This document shows, one piece after another, positions 7,808-17,365 of a DNA stretch of 50,845 nt (position 1 is its first letter; the number at the start of each line of letters is the position of its first letter). A program made the translations under genes and the position numbers. Under the pieces are notes generated by a model, which was given only the letters and a program-made list of their open reading frames with translations, searched no databases and was not told the origin of the DNA. The DNA is from [Collinsella] massiliensis (lineage in GTDB: Bacteria; Actinomycetota; Coriobacteriia; Coriobacteriales; Coriobacteriaceae): the NCBI GenBank assembly GCA_000333815.1, contig CAPI01000011.1, positions 1-50,845 of the forward strand, written 5' to 3'.

Positions 7808-10800
7808 ATGAGAAGGACGAGAAAACTGCTCGCAGCAATCATGCTCTGCGTGGTCGCACTGCTAGCACCCGCCATCGCATTCGCTGCGGCGGAAGGCTCG
7901 CTGGCAGCGACCCTTTCGAGCGATCGCGATAGCTACGCAGCAGGAGACACCGCAACGTTCACGCTCGAGCTCATCAACGACGGCACCGCGCCGATCACCG
8001 ACGTCGCGTATCGCTTCGAGCTCCCCGAAGGCGTGACGCTCGCAGAGGGTTCTCAGCTCAATGGCTCTATCAGCGCCATCGACGCCGGCAACAGCGCCGA
8101 AGCTGCCATCCAGGTCGTGCTGCCGGATCGCGAGCAGGGTGGGGAGCCCGGCGATACCGAGGATGACGGCGAGCAAACGCCTCCCTCCAGCGAGGACGGG
8201 CAGACAGGTAATGAGAGCCAGCCCGCAACGGATACGGGTGCTGCGGACACCGGCCTCCCGGGTACGGGCAACACCCTCGCCATCGTGGCGCTCGCGCTCG
8301 CCGCAGGCGGCTGCGTCGCGCTCTTCGCGGGCAAGCGCTTGCATAACTCGAACGCCTCACTCGTCATCATCGGTACCGTCGCACTCGCGGCTACGCTCGC
8401 TTGCGGCGCGATGACAAGCACGGCATACGCCGCCGAAGCCACTCAAACGCTCACCTGCAGCAAAACCGTCACGGTCGATGGCCAAGACCTCACCGTCCAG
8501 GCCACCATCACCTACATGGTTGCCGACGAGCCGGAAGAGCCCGATCCAGGCGACACGACACCCATCACGCGCGGCGAATGGCTCGCGAAACTCCTCAACG
8601 CGACGAATACCGGCGATTTCGAAGCCGATCCCGCCGCCGATGCTGCATGCCCCTTCACCGACATCGCGGACAGTCCGTATGCAGAGCAGATCAAGACCGC
8701 GTATGCGCTGGGTTCGCTACCCGATGACATCGCTAACGCGGACACGTTCTCCCCCGACGAGCCCGCTACGCGCGACTTCATGTTCTCGACCGCCATGCTG
8801 CACGCCGGCTTCTATGACACCGGTGCCGGCCTGGACGCCAGCGACGCGGATGCCGCAACCCATCCGAGCCTCCTGCAGATCGCGGTGGAGCAGGGCATCG
8901 CCGAGCTCGACGAGAACGGTGCGCTGCGCCCGCAGGATGCTGCCACGGTATCCGAGGCGGATACGGTCGCAGGGCGCATCGCCGCACTCGACTTCGACAC
9001 GGATGCGCCCGCCGGCGGCGACCCCGTCGTGAACTACGCGCTGCAGGATGACGTCATCCTGCTCGACTCCTGCGAGCAAATTGATGACGACAGCTTCGTG
9101 CTCGATGTCCCCTATGACGAGGTGGCGGGTGTTGAAACCCAGCAGGACGACAGCACCACCACGTACCGCGCCGCCCGCGCGCCCTTTAAGTTTCCCAGCG
9201 TGGGCAGCAAGGTCGCTTACCTGGGCGATGGCGAGGGCGATGAGGGCTTCGCGGGCACGGTACTCTCGCTGCACGCCTACGAGGACGGCAACCGAACGCT
9301 CTTCGATTACGCACAGGCCACAGACCCCAGTGAGATCTACCAGAGCATCGAGGTCACCGCCACCGATCAGGGCGACCGCCTGGCCAACGTCGAGCCCGTC
9401 GATGGCGCCACCATTCTTCCCGCTGATGGCGCGAGTGCCCAGCAAAGCGGGCGCGCCATCGACATCAGCGGCGAAGACGGCTTTACCATCTCCTTCGATG
9501 ACCTCAAGATCAAGGATGCCGGCTCCGTCTCGGGCTCGGTGAACATCATCCCCTCCATAGACGTTGATTTCGATTGGGAGTTCCCCGCCACCATCAAGCG
9601 CGCTCGCGCCGTGGTGAATCTCGACACCACGGTGAACGTCACAGCAGACTTTGATGGCGTGGACGAAACGGTCGATCTGCTCAAGCACCCCATCACCGTG
9701 CCTATCGCCTCGGGCGCCAACATCGCCTTCGACCTCAAGCTCCACATCAAAGCCGACGGCTCCGCTGAGGTGAACGTCGAGTTCGACCAGAAAATCGGCG
9801 CACGCTACCGCAACGACGCCTTCCAAAAGATCTCGAAGACCACGGTCGACGAGGAAAACACGCATTGCGCCGTGCGCGCCGAGTTCGCGCTGGGGGCTGT
9901 TCCCATCGTGCAGCTGCGCTTCACCAAGATCGGTCTCTTCGACATCTCCGCCGAGCTGGGCGGAGCCGGCGACGGCGAGGCCATCACCCGCACAACAGGC
10001 ATCACCTGCATCGACGCGAACGCCTATGTGTACGGCAGCCTGTCTGTGGGCACAAACACCAGCTGGATGAAGTGGGCACACCTCACCTACACCAAAGACG
10101 TTTGGAAACAGGGCTCCACGCCCTTCGAGGGATCTTGGCATTTCGAAAGCACTGGTAAGGATGGCGCGCTCGAACTTGTGGACGAATGCACGCAGAAGGA
10201 CGTCCCGGGAAGCAGCGCAACGCCCGCCGAGGACTTCGAGTACACCATCGAGAACGACGGCGTGCACATCGAGCGCTACATCGGCGACGATACCGAGGTC
10301 ATCATTCCCGCGAACATCGAGGGCAAGCCGGTCGTGTACGCATGCCTGGGCGTCGAGAGCAGCCTGTCCGGCATGTACCCCACGGCGAACAATGTTGAGC
10401 GCGTCTCCCTAGAGGAAGGCTCGCAGCTCGTTGAGTTCCGCATCTGGAACGAGAGCCAGGGCAGCGGCGTGGGCAATTGGGAATACAAACTTGACAGCCT
10501 CGACACCGGCAATGCCGAAAAGCTTGAGGTCATCTTCCTGGGCGACGATCGTCCCGTAGAACTTCTGCTAGGTAATTCACCCGACCTGCGCGAAGTCAGC
10601 GCGCTGCCGACGAACAACCTCGACCTGCGACAATATCGGTACTTAGAGACCGTGGAGGTCAGCAGCACATACACAAGCTGGGACAACCTCATAAGTGAGC
10701 TCAAGCTAGGTGACCATCCAAACCTCACCAAACTATATGTCTCCGGAACGGATATCAGCGAACTCGACCTTTCCGGGTGCCCGAATCTGACGGTATTGGA

Positions 10801-11377
10801 TATCGGTAGGACGCCCATCGAAACGCTTGATCTTTCAGGTTGTTCAAAACTCCAGGAACTCTGGGGCGATCAGTGCTCGCTCACTGCTCTGGACGTCTCC
10901 CACTGCCCCAAGCTCACACTCCTCAGCTTTGACAGCCCAGCTCTCACGACGCTCATGCTCGACAATCCCATGCTCGAAGATTTGCTCATCAGTGACACTA
11001 ACTTAAGTGAGCTCGATCTCTCAAGCTGCCCGAATCTCACTACGTTGACCTGTGTCAACAGCCCCATCGATGAGCTCGACCTCTCCGCTGTACCAAAGCT
11101 TGAAAGCCTTGACTGCCATGGCTGCGACCTCACCGAACTCGATGTGAGCGCGCTCAACAACCTGACGTCACTTGGCTGCTCAGACAACCAGCTCACGGAG
11201 CTCGACCTCTCCGGTTGCCCGCTCCTGGAAACGTTGGACTGCGAGAATAACCAGCTCACGGAGCTCGACATCAGCGTCTGCCCGAACCTGAGATTCCTGC
11301 ATTGCAAGAACAACCCCATTGAGGACACCTCGGCACTCGAGGAGTGGTTCCAGAACGGCGGCCAAGGCGAGATGTAA
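7808..11377 (+). CDS. Large secreted/surface protein: internal LPGTG, SLH-like, LRR repeats
   Basis: 1,189 aa from the ATG at 7808, which follows a GGGGGG site. In order: a signal peptide (1-28, ending AIAFAAA); a DUF11-like beta domain (about 30-105); an acidic Ser/Thr/Pro linker; LPGTG at 150-154 with a hydrophobic stretch and Lys-Arg, a complete sortase-type signal in mid-chain; a second hydrophobic segment (about 181-200) ending in AYAAE, which looks like another export signal; an SLH-like domain (about 248-325, ITRGEWLAKLL...PATR); a beta-rich region (about 340-820); and C-terminal leucine-rich repeats (about 920-1180, LSELDLSSCPNLTTL type). It is probably displayed at the cell surface. 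The order looks like two surface-protein reading units joined. No partner genes are adjacent. Family-level function unknown. Confidence 0.88.
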   Translation: MRRTRKLLAAIMLCVVALLAPAIAFAAAEGSLAATLSSDRDSYAAGDTATFTLELINDGTAPITDVAYRFELPEGVTLAEGSQLNGSISAIDAGNSAEAAIQVVLPDREQGGEPGDTEDDGEQTPPSSEDGQTGNESQPATDTGAADTGLPGTGNTLAIVALALAAGGCVALFAGKRLHNSNASLVIIGTVALAATLACGAMTSTAYAAEATQTLTCSKTVTVDGQDLTVQATITYMVADEPEEPDPGDTTPITRGEWLAKLLNATNTGDFEADPAADAACPFTDIADSPYAEQIKTAYALGSLPDDIANADTFSPDEPATRDFMFSTAMLHAGFYDTGAGLDASDADAATHPSLLQIAVEQGIAELDENGALRPQDAATVSEADTVAGRIAALDFDTDAPAGGDPVVNYALQDDVILLDSCEQIDDDSFVLDVPYDEVAGVETQQDDSTTTYRAARAPFKFPSVGSKVAYLGDGEGDEGFAGTVLSLHAYEDGNRTLFDYAQATDPSEIYQSIEVTATDQGDRLANVEPVDGATILPADGASAQQSGRAIDISGEDGFTISFDDLKIKDAGSVSGSVNIIPSIDVDFDWEFPATIKRARAVVNLDTTVNVTADFDGVDETVDLLKHPITVPIASGANIAFDLKLHIKADGSAEVNVEFDQKIGARYRNDAFQKISKTTVDEENTHCAVRAEFALGAVPIVQLRFTKIGLFDISAELGGAGDGEAITRTTGITCIDANAYVYGSLSVGTNTSWMKWAHLTYTKDVWKQGSTPFEGSWHFESTGKDGALELVDECTQKDVPGSSATPAEDFEYTIENDGVHIERYIGDDTEVIIPANIEGKPVVYACLGVESSLSGMYPTANNVERVSLEEGSQLVEFRIWNESQGSGVGNWEYKLDSLDTGNAEKLEVIFLGDDRPVELLLGNSPDLREVSALPTNNLDLRQYRYLETVEVSSTYTSWDNLISELKLGDHPNLTKLYVSGTDISELDLSGCPNLTVLDIGRTPIETLDLSGCSKLQELWGDQCSLTALDVSHCPKLTLLSFDSPALTTLMLDNPMLEDLLISDTNLSELDLSSCPNLTTLTCVNSPIDELDLSAVPKLESLDCHGCDLTELDVSALNNLTSLGCSDNQLTELDLSGCPLLETLDCENNQLTELDISVCPNLRFLHCKNNPIEDTSALEEWFQNGGQGEM

Positions 11378-11442
11378 CCCTACGGCAGCATACGCGAGAA
11401 CGAGCAGCGGCCTCTGCCCCATCCGGAGCACAGGCCGCTTCC

Positions 11443-11473
11443 ATGTAAAATAACCCCTGGGGTAAATTTACAT
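11443..11473. repeat. 31-bp CCCCTGGGG palindrome, copy B
   Basis: Identical to the copy at 7682-7712. It lies between two convergent genes and supplies the TAA stop (11468-11470) and last Met codon of the sensor kinase, so the palindrome overlaps coding sequence. Confidence 0.85.
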
Positions 11474-12889
11474 GGCGGGGAGCTGTTGGACGGGGAAGGT
11501 CACGGTGATGCAGGTGCCCATGCCCAGCTCGCTCGCTAGGTCGATGCTGGCGCCGTGGAACACCGCGGCGTGCTTCACGATGGCGAGCCCCAGGCCCGTG
11601 CCGCCGCGCGCCTTCGACCGGCTCTTGTCCACGCGGTAGAAGCGCTCGAACACCTTCTGCTGCTCCTCGGGCGCGATGCCGATGCCCGTGTCGATGACCT
11701 GGATATACGGCCGCCCCGCCTCGTCCATGCCGCAGCCGAGCGTCACCGTGCCGCCGGGCAGGTTGTAGCGGATCGCGTTGCTCGCCAGGTTGTACGCGAG
11801 CTCGTCGAGCAGCCGCGCCACGCCCATCACCATGGCGGGCTTCGTGTCCATGATGAAGCTCACCTCGTTGCGCTCCGCGAGCTGCTCGAGGCGCTGGCGG
11901 ATCGACTCGAGCATGCGCGGGATGTCGACCGGCTCGGTGGTGCCGAGCACCGCGGCCGACGTCTCGGAATCGGAACGCTCGGCCTCGTCGAGGTTGGAGA
12001 GGGTGAGGATGTCGTTCACGAGCGCGGTGAGGCGCCCCGCCTCCCGGTGGATGCGGTGACCGAAGTCGCGCAGGTCTGCTTCGTCGGCGACCATGCCACC
12101 GGCGATGAGCTCGGCATAGCCCGAGATGGTGGTGAGCGGGGTCTTGAGCTCGTGCGTGATGTTCGCGGTGAACTCGCGGCGCATGCGGTCGTTGTCGGCG
12201 AGCACGCGCATCTGCTGCTTGAGCGCCTGGCGCTGGCTCTCGATGCGGTCGAGCATGGGCGCCATCTCGGAGTACATCTTGTCGTCGTTGCGCTTGGGGT
12301 GGTCGAGGTCCACCTCGAGCAGCGGCGCGATGATCGCGTGGGCGGAGCGGCGCGCAGAGAAGAACGAGATCACGAGGAGCACCACAGCGAGGATCACGAG
12401 CGGCACCGCGAACGACATGAGGATCGCGAGCACGCCGTCCTGCTCCTGCGCGAGGCGGATGACCGTGCCGTTCTCGAGCCGAACGGCCTGGTAGAACATG
12501 ATCTCCCCGAGCGTGGAGCTCGAGCGCTCCGAGTACCCGGAGCCCGATTCGAGCGCCTGCGCGACCTCGGGGCGGCTGCTGTGGTTCTCCATCTCCGCGG
12601 CCGGCTCCTCGTTGTCGAAGATTACCGTGCCGTCGGGCGCGACGAGCGTCACGCGCACGCGGTCCGCCTCGAGGCGCTCGAGTAGGCTCACGTCATCCTC
12701 GGTCTCGTTGAGCATGGACGCGACGATGTGCGCCTCGTCGTACAGCTCGCGCCGCGAGATGTCGCTCACCTGGTTCTGCAGGTAGACGGCGCCCACCATG
12801 GTGAGCACGATCACCACGAGCAGCACGGTCACGAAGATCGTGCCGAACACGCGGCGGAAGAGCGATTTCTTGCTTCCGAGCGGACTCAC
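11468..12889 (-). CDS. Sensor histidine kinase (PhoR-like)
   Basis: 473-aa membrane kinase. TM1 is about 12-34 and TM2 about 154-177, with an extracellular sensor domain of about 120 residues between them (VRVTLVAPDGTVIFDNEE). The HisKA motif FTANITHELKTPL puts the phospho-acceptor at H246. N-box (NLASNAIRYN), G1 (DTGIGI), F-box (ERFYRVD) and G2 (GGTGLGLAI) are intact. The GTG start is supported by GGGGAG seven bases upstream. It lies 21 nt after its response regulator and would phosphorylate it. The architecture resembles PhoR/PnpS, but no phosphate genes are nearby, so the signal is open. The stop codon lies in a 31-bp repeat. Confidence 0.9.
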   Translation of the reverse strand: MSPLGSKKSLFRRVFGTIFVTVLLVVIVLTMVGAVYLQNQVSDISRRELYDEAHIVASMLNETEDDVSLLERLEADRVRVTLVAPDGTVIFDNEEPAAEMENHSSRPEVAQALESGSGYSERSSSTLGEIMFYQAVRLENGTVIRLAQEQDGVLAILMSFAVPLVILAVVLLVISFFSARRSAHAIIAPLLEVDLDHPKRNDDKMYSEMAPMLDRIESQRQALKQQMRVLADNDRMRREFTANITHELKTPLTTISGYAELIAGGMVADEADLRDFGHRIHREAGRLTALVNDILTLSNLDEAERSDSETSAAVLGTTEPVDIPRMLESIRQRLEQLAERNEVSFIMDTKPAMVMGVARLLDELAYNLASNAIRYNLPGGTVTLGCGMDEAGRPYIQVIDTGIGIAPEEQQKVFERFYRVDKSRSKARGGTGLGLAIVKHAAVFHGASIDLASELGMGTCITVTFPVQQLPAM

Positions 12890-12910
12890 ACGCGCGCTCC
12901 CCTCGCCTCG

Positions 12911-13591
12911 TTAGGCCGCATGGTCGGCGAAGCGATAGCCCACGCCGCGCACCGTCTCGATGCAGCCCGACCGGTCGCCGAGCTTCTGACGGAGCGTCTG
13001 CACGTGCACGTCGACCGTGCGCGAGCCGCCGTCGAAGTCCCAACCCCACACGCTCTGCAGCAGCGCCTCGCGGCTGAACACCACGCCGGGCTTGCGCATG
13101 AGGTACTCCAGGAGGTCGAACTCGCGGAGCGTGAGCTTGACGGGATTGCCGTCGACCGTGACCTCGCGGTGACTCGGCGAGAGCACGATGCCGGAATTGG
13201 AGAGCACGTCGGAGGTCTTCTTCGTCATGCCGCCGCGGCGCAGGAGCGCGCGGCACCGGCTCGTGAGCTCCATGAGGCTGAAGGGCTTGGTGAGGTAGTC
13301 GTCCGCGCCGCCGTCGAGCGCGACCACCTTGTCGAGCTCGGTATCCTTCGCGGTGAGCATCATGATGGGCACGGTCGCGGTCTCCTGGTCCGCGCGGAGG
13401 CGGCGGAGGATCTCGAGGCCGTCGGTGTCGGGCAGCATGATGTCGAGGAGCACCGCGTCGGGCACGCGGCGCGCCACGGCGGCCTTGAACTCGCTATCGT
13501 TCGAGAACCCCTCGGCCTCGATGCCCTGCTGGTGCAGGGCGTAGAGCGTGAGCCCGCGGATGTTGTCGTCATCCTCCACGTAATAGATCAT
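12911..13591 (-). CDS. OmpR/PhoB-family response regulator
   Basis: 226 aa from the ATG at 13591. The receiver domain has the acidic pocket VEDDDN, phospho-acceptor D50 (AVLLDIMLPDTDG) and K in LTKPF. The C-terminal winged helix (LTLREFDLLEYLMRKPG...TVRGVGYRF) binds DNA. An in-frame GTG four codons upstream (13603) is possible, but the GGGGTG site suits the ATG better. First gene of a two-gene operon with the kinase. Its promoter should lie in the 13592-13700 interval. Confidence 0.92.
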   Translation of the reverse strand: MIYYVEDDDNIRGLTLYALHQQGIEAEGFSNDSEFKAAVARRVPDAVLLDIMLPDTDGLEILRRLRADQETATVPIMMLTAKDTELDKVVALDGGADDYLTKPFSLMELTSRCRALLRRGGMTKKTSDVLSNSGIVLSPSHREVTVDGNPVKLTLREFDLLEYLMRKPGVVFSREALLQSVWGWDFDGGSRTVDVHVQTLRQKLGDRSGCIETVRGVGYRFADHAA

Positions 13592-13703
13592 CGGAAACGT
13601 CACCCCAAGAACAGCTGTGACCGTGAGTTTTCTTCATAGTACACGTTATGTATCGCGCTTCATGAGGCAGAAAGCACATTGTAAAGATAGCGTAAGCCGC
13701 CTT

Positions 13704-13803
13704 GAGTCATTGGGGACGGGTTCGTTTGACTCAGTGAGTCAAACGAACCCGTCCCCAATGTCTCGGTGAGTCAATTGAACCCGTCCCCAATGACTCCAAT
13801 GAC
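13704..13803. repeat. GGGACGGGTTC repeat locus 2
   Basis: A perfect 26-bp inverted repeat (13708-13733 and 13735-13760) has one central base and the core ATTGGGGACGGGTTCGTTTG. A third, partly diverged unit, TGAGTCAATTGAACCCGTCC, follows at about 13767-13796. It begins at the stop of the leftward kinase gene (13804) and may act as its terminator, though there is no clean T-run. Confidence 0.85.
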
Positions 13804-15081
13804 TCACAGGGTGATGGTGAAGACCGTCTTCTCCGGGGTGGAGGTGCACTCGATCGTGCCGCCGTGCGCGGTGACGATCTCCTTCGCGATGGCGAGCCCC
13901 AAGCCCGCACCGCCGCGGTTCGTGGCGCGTGCAGCGTCGAGCCGGTAGAACTTCTCGAAGATGACCTTGAGCTTGGGCTCCGGGATGGGGTCGCCGTGGT
14001 TCTCGAAGCGGATGACGACCCCCGTGCCGTCCCGACGCTCCGCCACGATGCGAATCGTCGTGCCCTCGTAGCTGTACGCGATGGCGTTGCGCATCACGTT
14101 GTTGAACACGCGCGCCATCTTGTCGCCGTCGATGAGCGCCTTGAGCCCCGGCTCGCACTCGATCTCCACGCGCTTGCCCTGCTCGGTAAGGATGGGATAG
14201 AACTCGTCCGCCACCTGCCCGAGCATGAGGCTCAGATCCACGTAGCCGCGCGTGAGCACCATGCCGTGGAAATCGAAGCGCGTGATGTCGAAGAACTCCT
14301 CAATGAGCGCGTCGAGCCGGTGCGCCTTCTCGAGCGCCACCGACGTGAAGCGCGACCGCTGCTCCACGGGCAGGTCGGGCGCCTCGTCGAGAAGCGACAG
14401 GTAGCCCACGATGCTCGCGAGCGGCGTCTTGAGGTCGTGCGCGAGGTAGGTCACGAGGTCGTCCTTGCGGCGCGCCTCGTTGCGCAGCGCCTGCTCGCCC
14501 GCGCGCCGCCGCTGGCGCACGAGGTTGATCGCGCTCTCCGCCTCCAGGTAATCGCCGTCGAGCTGACCCCAATCGTCCGGATGGTCGATGAGCCGGTCCG
14601 TGATGTGGCGCGCGATGGCTTCGTCCGCCTGCTGGTGTCCCCGTTCGAGCCCGTAATAATACAGCGCGCGACCCACGAAGAACGCGAGGCACACGGCGAG
14701 CGCGAGCAAAAAGCCGCAGAGCGAGAAGAGGTACCCCGCGCTGAAGAGGATGGGGAACTGGCTGTTCCCCATGATGAGGCCGCCCAAAAACAGCACGACG
14801 ATCCACGCCGCCCCGCCGAGCACGATGCAACGGCGCGCCTCGATATAGCGATCCACCACGAGGTAGCTCGCGAACAAGATCACCAAGATGGCAATCGGCT
14901 CGTCAGCTCCCAAGAGCATGACGAGCAAGACGAGCATCGTGATCGTGGCGAGTAGCTTGCTTGAGGTGAGCTTGAGGAGCTGCGAGATGAAGACGTTGCC
15001 CCCGAACGCCTCGGGGGCAAGTGAATCGGGATCCTGCGGCGCGCTCTCGGCAGGCTGGTTCGGCCGTGCGTCCATGCGCAT
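13804..15081 (-). CDS. Sensor histidine kinase (VanS-like)
   Basis: 425-aa kinase with four predicted membrane segments in the N-terminal part (about 43-58, 62-78, 88-104 and 112-140) and almost no extracellular domain. HisKA motif TYLAHDLKTPLASIVGYLSL, H215. N-box (NNVMRNAIAYS), G1 variant (ENHGDPIP), F-box (EKFYRLD) and G2 (GGAGLGLAI) are present. The ENHGDPIP G1 is the form seen in VanS-type kinases. The start lies 3 nt after the regulator stop; a second ATG two codons later is equally possible. VanS-like kinases control cell-wall genes, and the gene divergent from this operon is a D-Ala-D-Ala carboxypeptidase. Confidence 0.9.
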   Translation of the reverse strand: MRMDARPNQPAESAPQDPDSLAPEAFGGNVFISQLLKLTSSKLLATITMLVLLVMLLGADEPIAILVILFASYLVVDRYIEARRCIVLGGAAWIVVLFLGGLIMGNSQFPILFSAGYLFSLCGFLLALAVCLAFFVGRALYYYGLERGHQQADEAIARHITDRLIDHPDDWGQLDGDYLEAESAINLVRQRRRAGEQALRNEARRKDDLVTYLAHDLKTPLASIVGYLSLLDEAPDLPVEQRSRFTSVALEKAHRLDALIEEFFDITRFDFHGMVLTRGYVDLSLMLGQVADEFYPILTEQGKRVEIECEPGLKALIDGDKMARVFNNVMRNAIAYSYEGTTIRIVAERRDGTGVVIRFENHGDPIPEPKLKVIFEKFYRLDAARATNRGGAGLGLAIAKEIVTAHGGTIECTSTPEKTVFTITL

Positions 15082-15084
15082 CCC

Positions 15085-15780
15085 CTACCCTTCGATCGTG
15101 TACCCCACGCCCCAGATGTTCTTGATGAAGCGCGGGTTCTGTGCGTCATCACCGCTTTTCTCACGCAGGTGCCGGATATGCACCATGATCGTGTTATTCG
15201 ATCCCTGCATGAACTCCTCGTTCCACACCGCGCGGAACAGGTCCTCCACGGGCACGATGCGGCCGCGGTTCTCGGCAAGGTACAGCAGGATCGAGTACTC
15301 GATGGGCGTGCAGCGCACCGGCTTGCCGTCGACTGTGACGCTGTGCGCGTCGGGGTTGATCTCGAGGCCGTTGATGGAGATGATGCGCGACGTCTGCTCG
15401 TCGCGGCTCCCGTAGCTCGTGTACCTGCGCAGCTGCGCCTTCACGCGTGCGACGAGCACGAGCGGGCGGAACGGCTTCACCACGTAATCGTCCGCGCCGA
15501 GCGAGAGGCCCTCGATCTTATCGGCCGGCGCGCTGCGCGCGGTGAGCATGATGACGGGGTAGGTGTGGTCCGCGCGGATGGTGCGCAGCAGCTCGAACCC
15601 ATCGATGTCAGGCAGCATGACGTCGAGGATCGCGAGGTCGAACTCCCGGGTGAGGATGAGGTTCGCGGCATCCGCCCCGGTGTAGGCGAGCGTCACGTCA
15701 TACCCCTCGTTCCTGAGGTAGATTCCCACGAGGTCTGTGATGGTCTTCTCGTCGTCGACGACAAGGATGCGCAGCTTCAC
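15085..15780 (-). CDS. OmpR-family response regulator (VanR-like)
   Basis: 231 aa. The receiver domain begins MKLRILVVDDEKTITDLV. Phospho-acceptor is D53 (LAILDVMLPDIDG) and the signalling lysine is in VVKPFRP. The winged-helix domain spans about 130-229 (CTPIEYSILLYLAENRG, IWGVGYTIE). It starts at GTG with AAGGGAG about ten bases upstream. Operon with the VanS-like kinase, 3 nt apart. Divergent from the carboxypeptidase gene across 160 bp, an arrangement compatible with direct control of that gene. Confidence 0.93.
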   Translation of the reverse strand: MKLRILVVDDEKTITDLVGIYLRNEGYDVTLAYTGADAANLILTREFDLAILDVMLPDIDGFELLRTIRADHTYPVIMLTARSAPADKIEGLSLGADDYVVKPFRPLVLVARVKAQLRRYTSYGSRDEQTSRIISINGLEINPDAHSVTVDGKPVRCTPIEYSILLYLAENRGRIVPVEDLFRAVWNEEFMQGSNNTIMVHIRHLREKSGDDAQNPRFIKNIWGVGYTIEG

Positions 15781-15876
15781 CAGCGTTTCTCCCTTCCCCC
15801 ATTTGAAGTATTATGCCCGTGCACGCACCGGTGAAGCGTTCCCTCGCGCTCGTTAAGCAAGCCATAAGTTCCTCTA

Positions 15877-15885
15877 TGGTAGAAT
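15877..15885 (+). promoter_or_regulatory. Extended -10 promoter for the D,D-carboxypeptidase
   Basis: TGG-TAGAAT fits an extended -10 (TGnTATAAT). No good -35 is visible, as expected for a promoter needing an activator. It lies in the divergent gap facing the VanR-like gene, 55 nt before the GTG start. Confidence 0.4.
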
Positions 15886-15940
15886 GCGGCGGATGAAGAA
15901 CCCCTGTTGCCAAAACGCACATCGCAATCGGAGCATAATC

Positions 15941-17287
15941 GTGAATCGAGCCCAAGCCCTGCCGCTCGCGCGGCGCATCGCATGCACCCTGTGCGCGCTG
16001 CTCATATGCGCCGGCGCCTGCCTCGCCCTTCCCGTCGCCGCGCACGCCGAGACCCTCGAGACCGACGTCATCCTGGGGGAAACCGCCGAGGAGCGCGGCC
16101 TTGCCGCGAGCGACCTTCCCGACATCACCGCCCCGCACGCCATCGTGGTCGGCGCTGACGGCACCGTCTACTTCGAGCGCGCGGCGGACGACCAGGTAAA
16201 GATCGCCTCGCTCACGAAGCTCATGACCGCCATCGTCGCGATCGAGAACGCCGAGCCCACCGACACGATCACGGTCGACCACGCGGCCGCCACCGTGGGA
16301 GAATCGAGCGCGAACCTGCGCGAGGGCGACACGATGTCGCTCGAGGCGGCGCTCAAGGCGCTGCTCGTCCCCTCGGGCAACGACGCCGCCATGGCCATCG
16401 CCTCGAGTGTGGGCGCGCTCATGGATCCCGCGAGCGACGACCCCTACGGCGTGTTCGTCGATGCCATGAACGCAAAGGCCGCCGAGCTGGGACTCGGCGC
16501 CGTGTTCGCCAACCCCCACGGCCTCGACTTCGGCGCGTGGGAGGCGGACATGCACGCCTCGGCGCGCGACGTGGCTACGATGCTCGCCTACGCCATGCAG
16601 AGCGAGACGTTCCGCGCGGCGGACGGCTCGGGCGAGAACTCCATCACGGTGACCGGCGCGGACGGCGCCGAGCGCACCGTGACGTTCGAGGTGTGGAACA
16701 AGATCCTCGGGCAGGACGGCAACATCGGCGGCAAGACGGGGACGACGTACATCTCAGGCAAGTGCTTCGCGGGAACGTTCGTGCGCGACGGCGAGGAGAT
16801 CTACGTCGTGGTGCTCGGCTGCGCGGAGGACGCCGACCGCTTCGCCGACACGCTCACCCTCGCGAACTGGTACTACGACCACATGAAGACCGTCGAGGTG
16901 GTGCAAAGCGACTACACCACCATGGACGGCGCGGTGCTCGTGGCACGCGCGACGGATGCGGCCTGGACCGACAAGACCGCCGACGTGGTCGCCGCCGACC
17001 CGGACGCCACCGTGCGCGTGTTCGACCTGGCCGGCGAGCTCTCGCTCGATGTCGACCTCGAGGAGTTCTCCGGCGCGGTGCGCGCAGGCGATGCCGCGGG
17101 GACGCTCACGCTCTCCCAAGGGGACGAAGCCCTGGCCACCGTCGATTTGGTCGCGGCCGAGGACATCGCCGAGCCGAGCCCGCTCGAATGGCTGCTCGTG
17201 CAGTTCGACCGCTTCACGCGCTGGGTCACCGGCAAGCCGGGCAGCGCGCCCGCCGAGGTGCTCGCCGAGGTGCCGAGCCTGTCCTAG
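15941..17287 (+). CDS. D-alanyl-D-alanine carboxypeptidase (peptidase S11, DacA-type)
   Basis: 448 aa from the GTG at 15941. A GGAG site lies seven bases upstream, and the next residues form a clean signal peptide (LARRIACTLCALLICAGACL, cut near AHA-ET). The ATG at 15884 would put an odd Cys/Arg-rich tail before it. Low-molecular-weight PBP motifs are complete: S90-L-T-K, S145-G-N and K265-T-G-T-T. A beta-rich domain follows, then an amphipathic helix (LEWLLVQFDRFTRWV), the usual PBP5-type membrane attachment. It trims the terminal D-Ala from peptidoglycan stem peptides outside the membrane. It is divergent from a VanRS-like system. Confidence 0.93.
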   Translation: MNRAQALPLARRIACTLCALLICAGACLALPVAAHAETLETDVILGETAEERGLAASDLPDITAPHAIVVGADGTVYFERAADDQVKIASLTKLMTAIVAIENAEPTDTITVDHAAATVGESSANLREGDTMSLEAALKALLVPSGNDAAMAIASSVGALMDPASDDPYGVFVDAMNAKAAELGLGAVFANPHGLDFGAWEADMHASARDVATMLAYAMQSETFRAADGSGENSITVTGADGAERTVTFEVWNKILGQDGNIGGKTGTTYISGKCFAGTFVRDGEEIYVVVLGCAEDADRFADTLTLANWYYDHMKTVEVVQSDYTTMDGAVLVARATDAAWTDKTADVVAADPDATVRVFDLAGELSLDVDLEEFSGAVRAGDAAGTLTLSQGDEALATVDLVAAEDIAEPSPLEWLLVQFDRFTRWVTGKPGSAPAEVLAEVPSLS

Positions 17288-17365
17288 GGAAGCGGCACGC
17301 TGGCGCGCGAACCAGCCAGCCCGCAAAATCCAGCCCGCCTGGATGTGCCCCGGCCGCCCCGAGCG

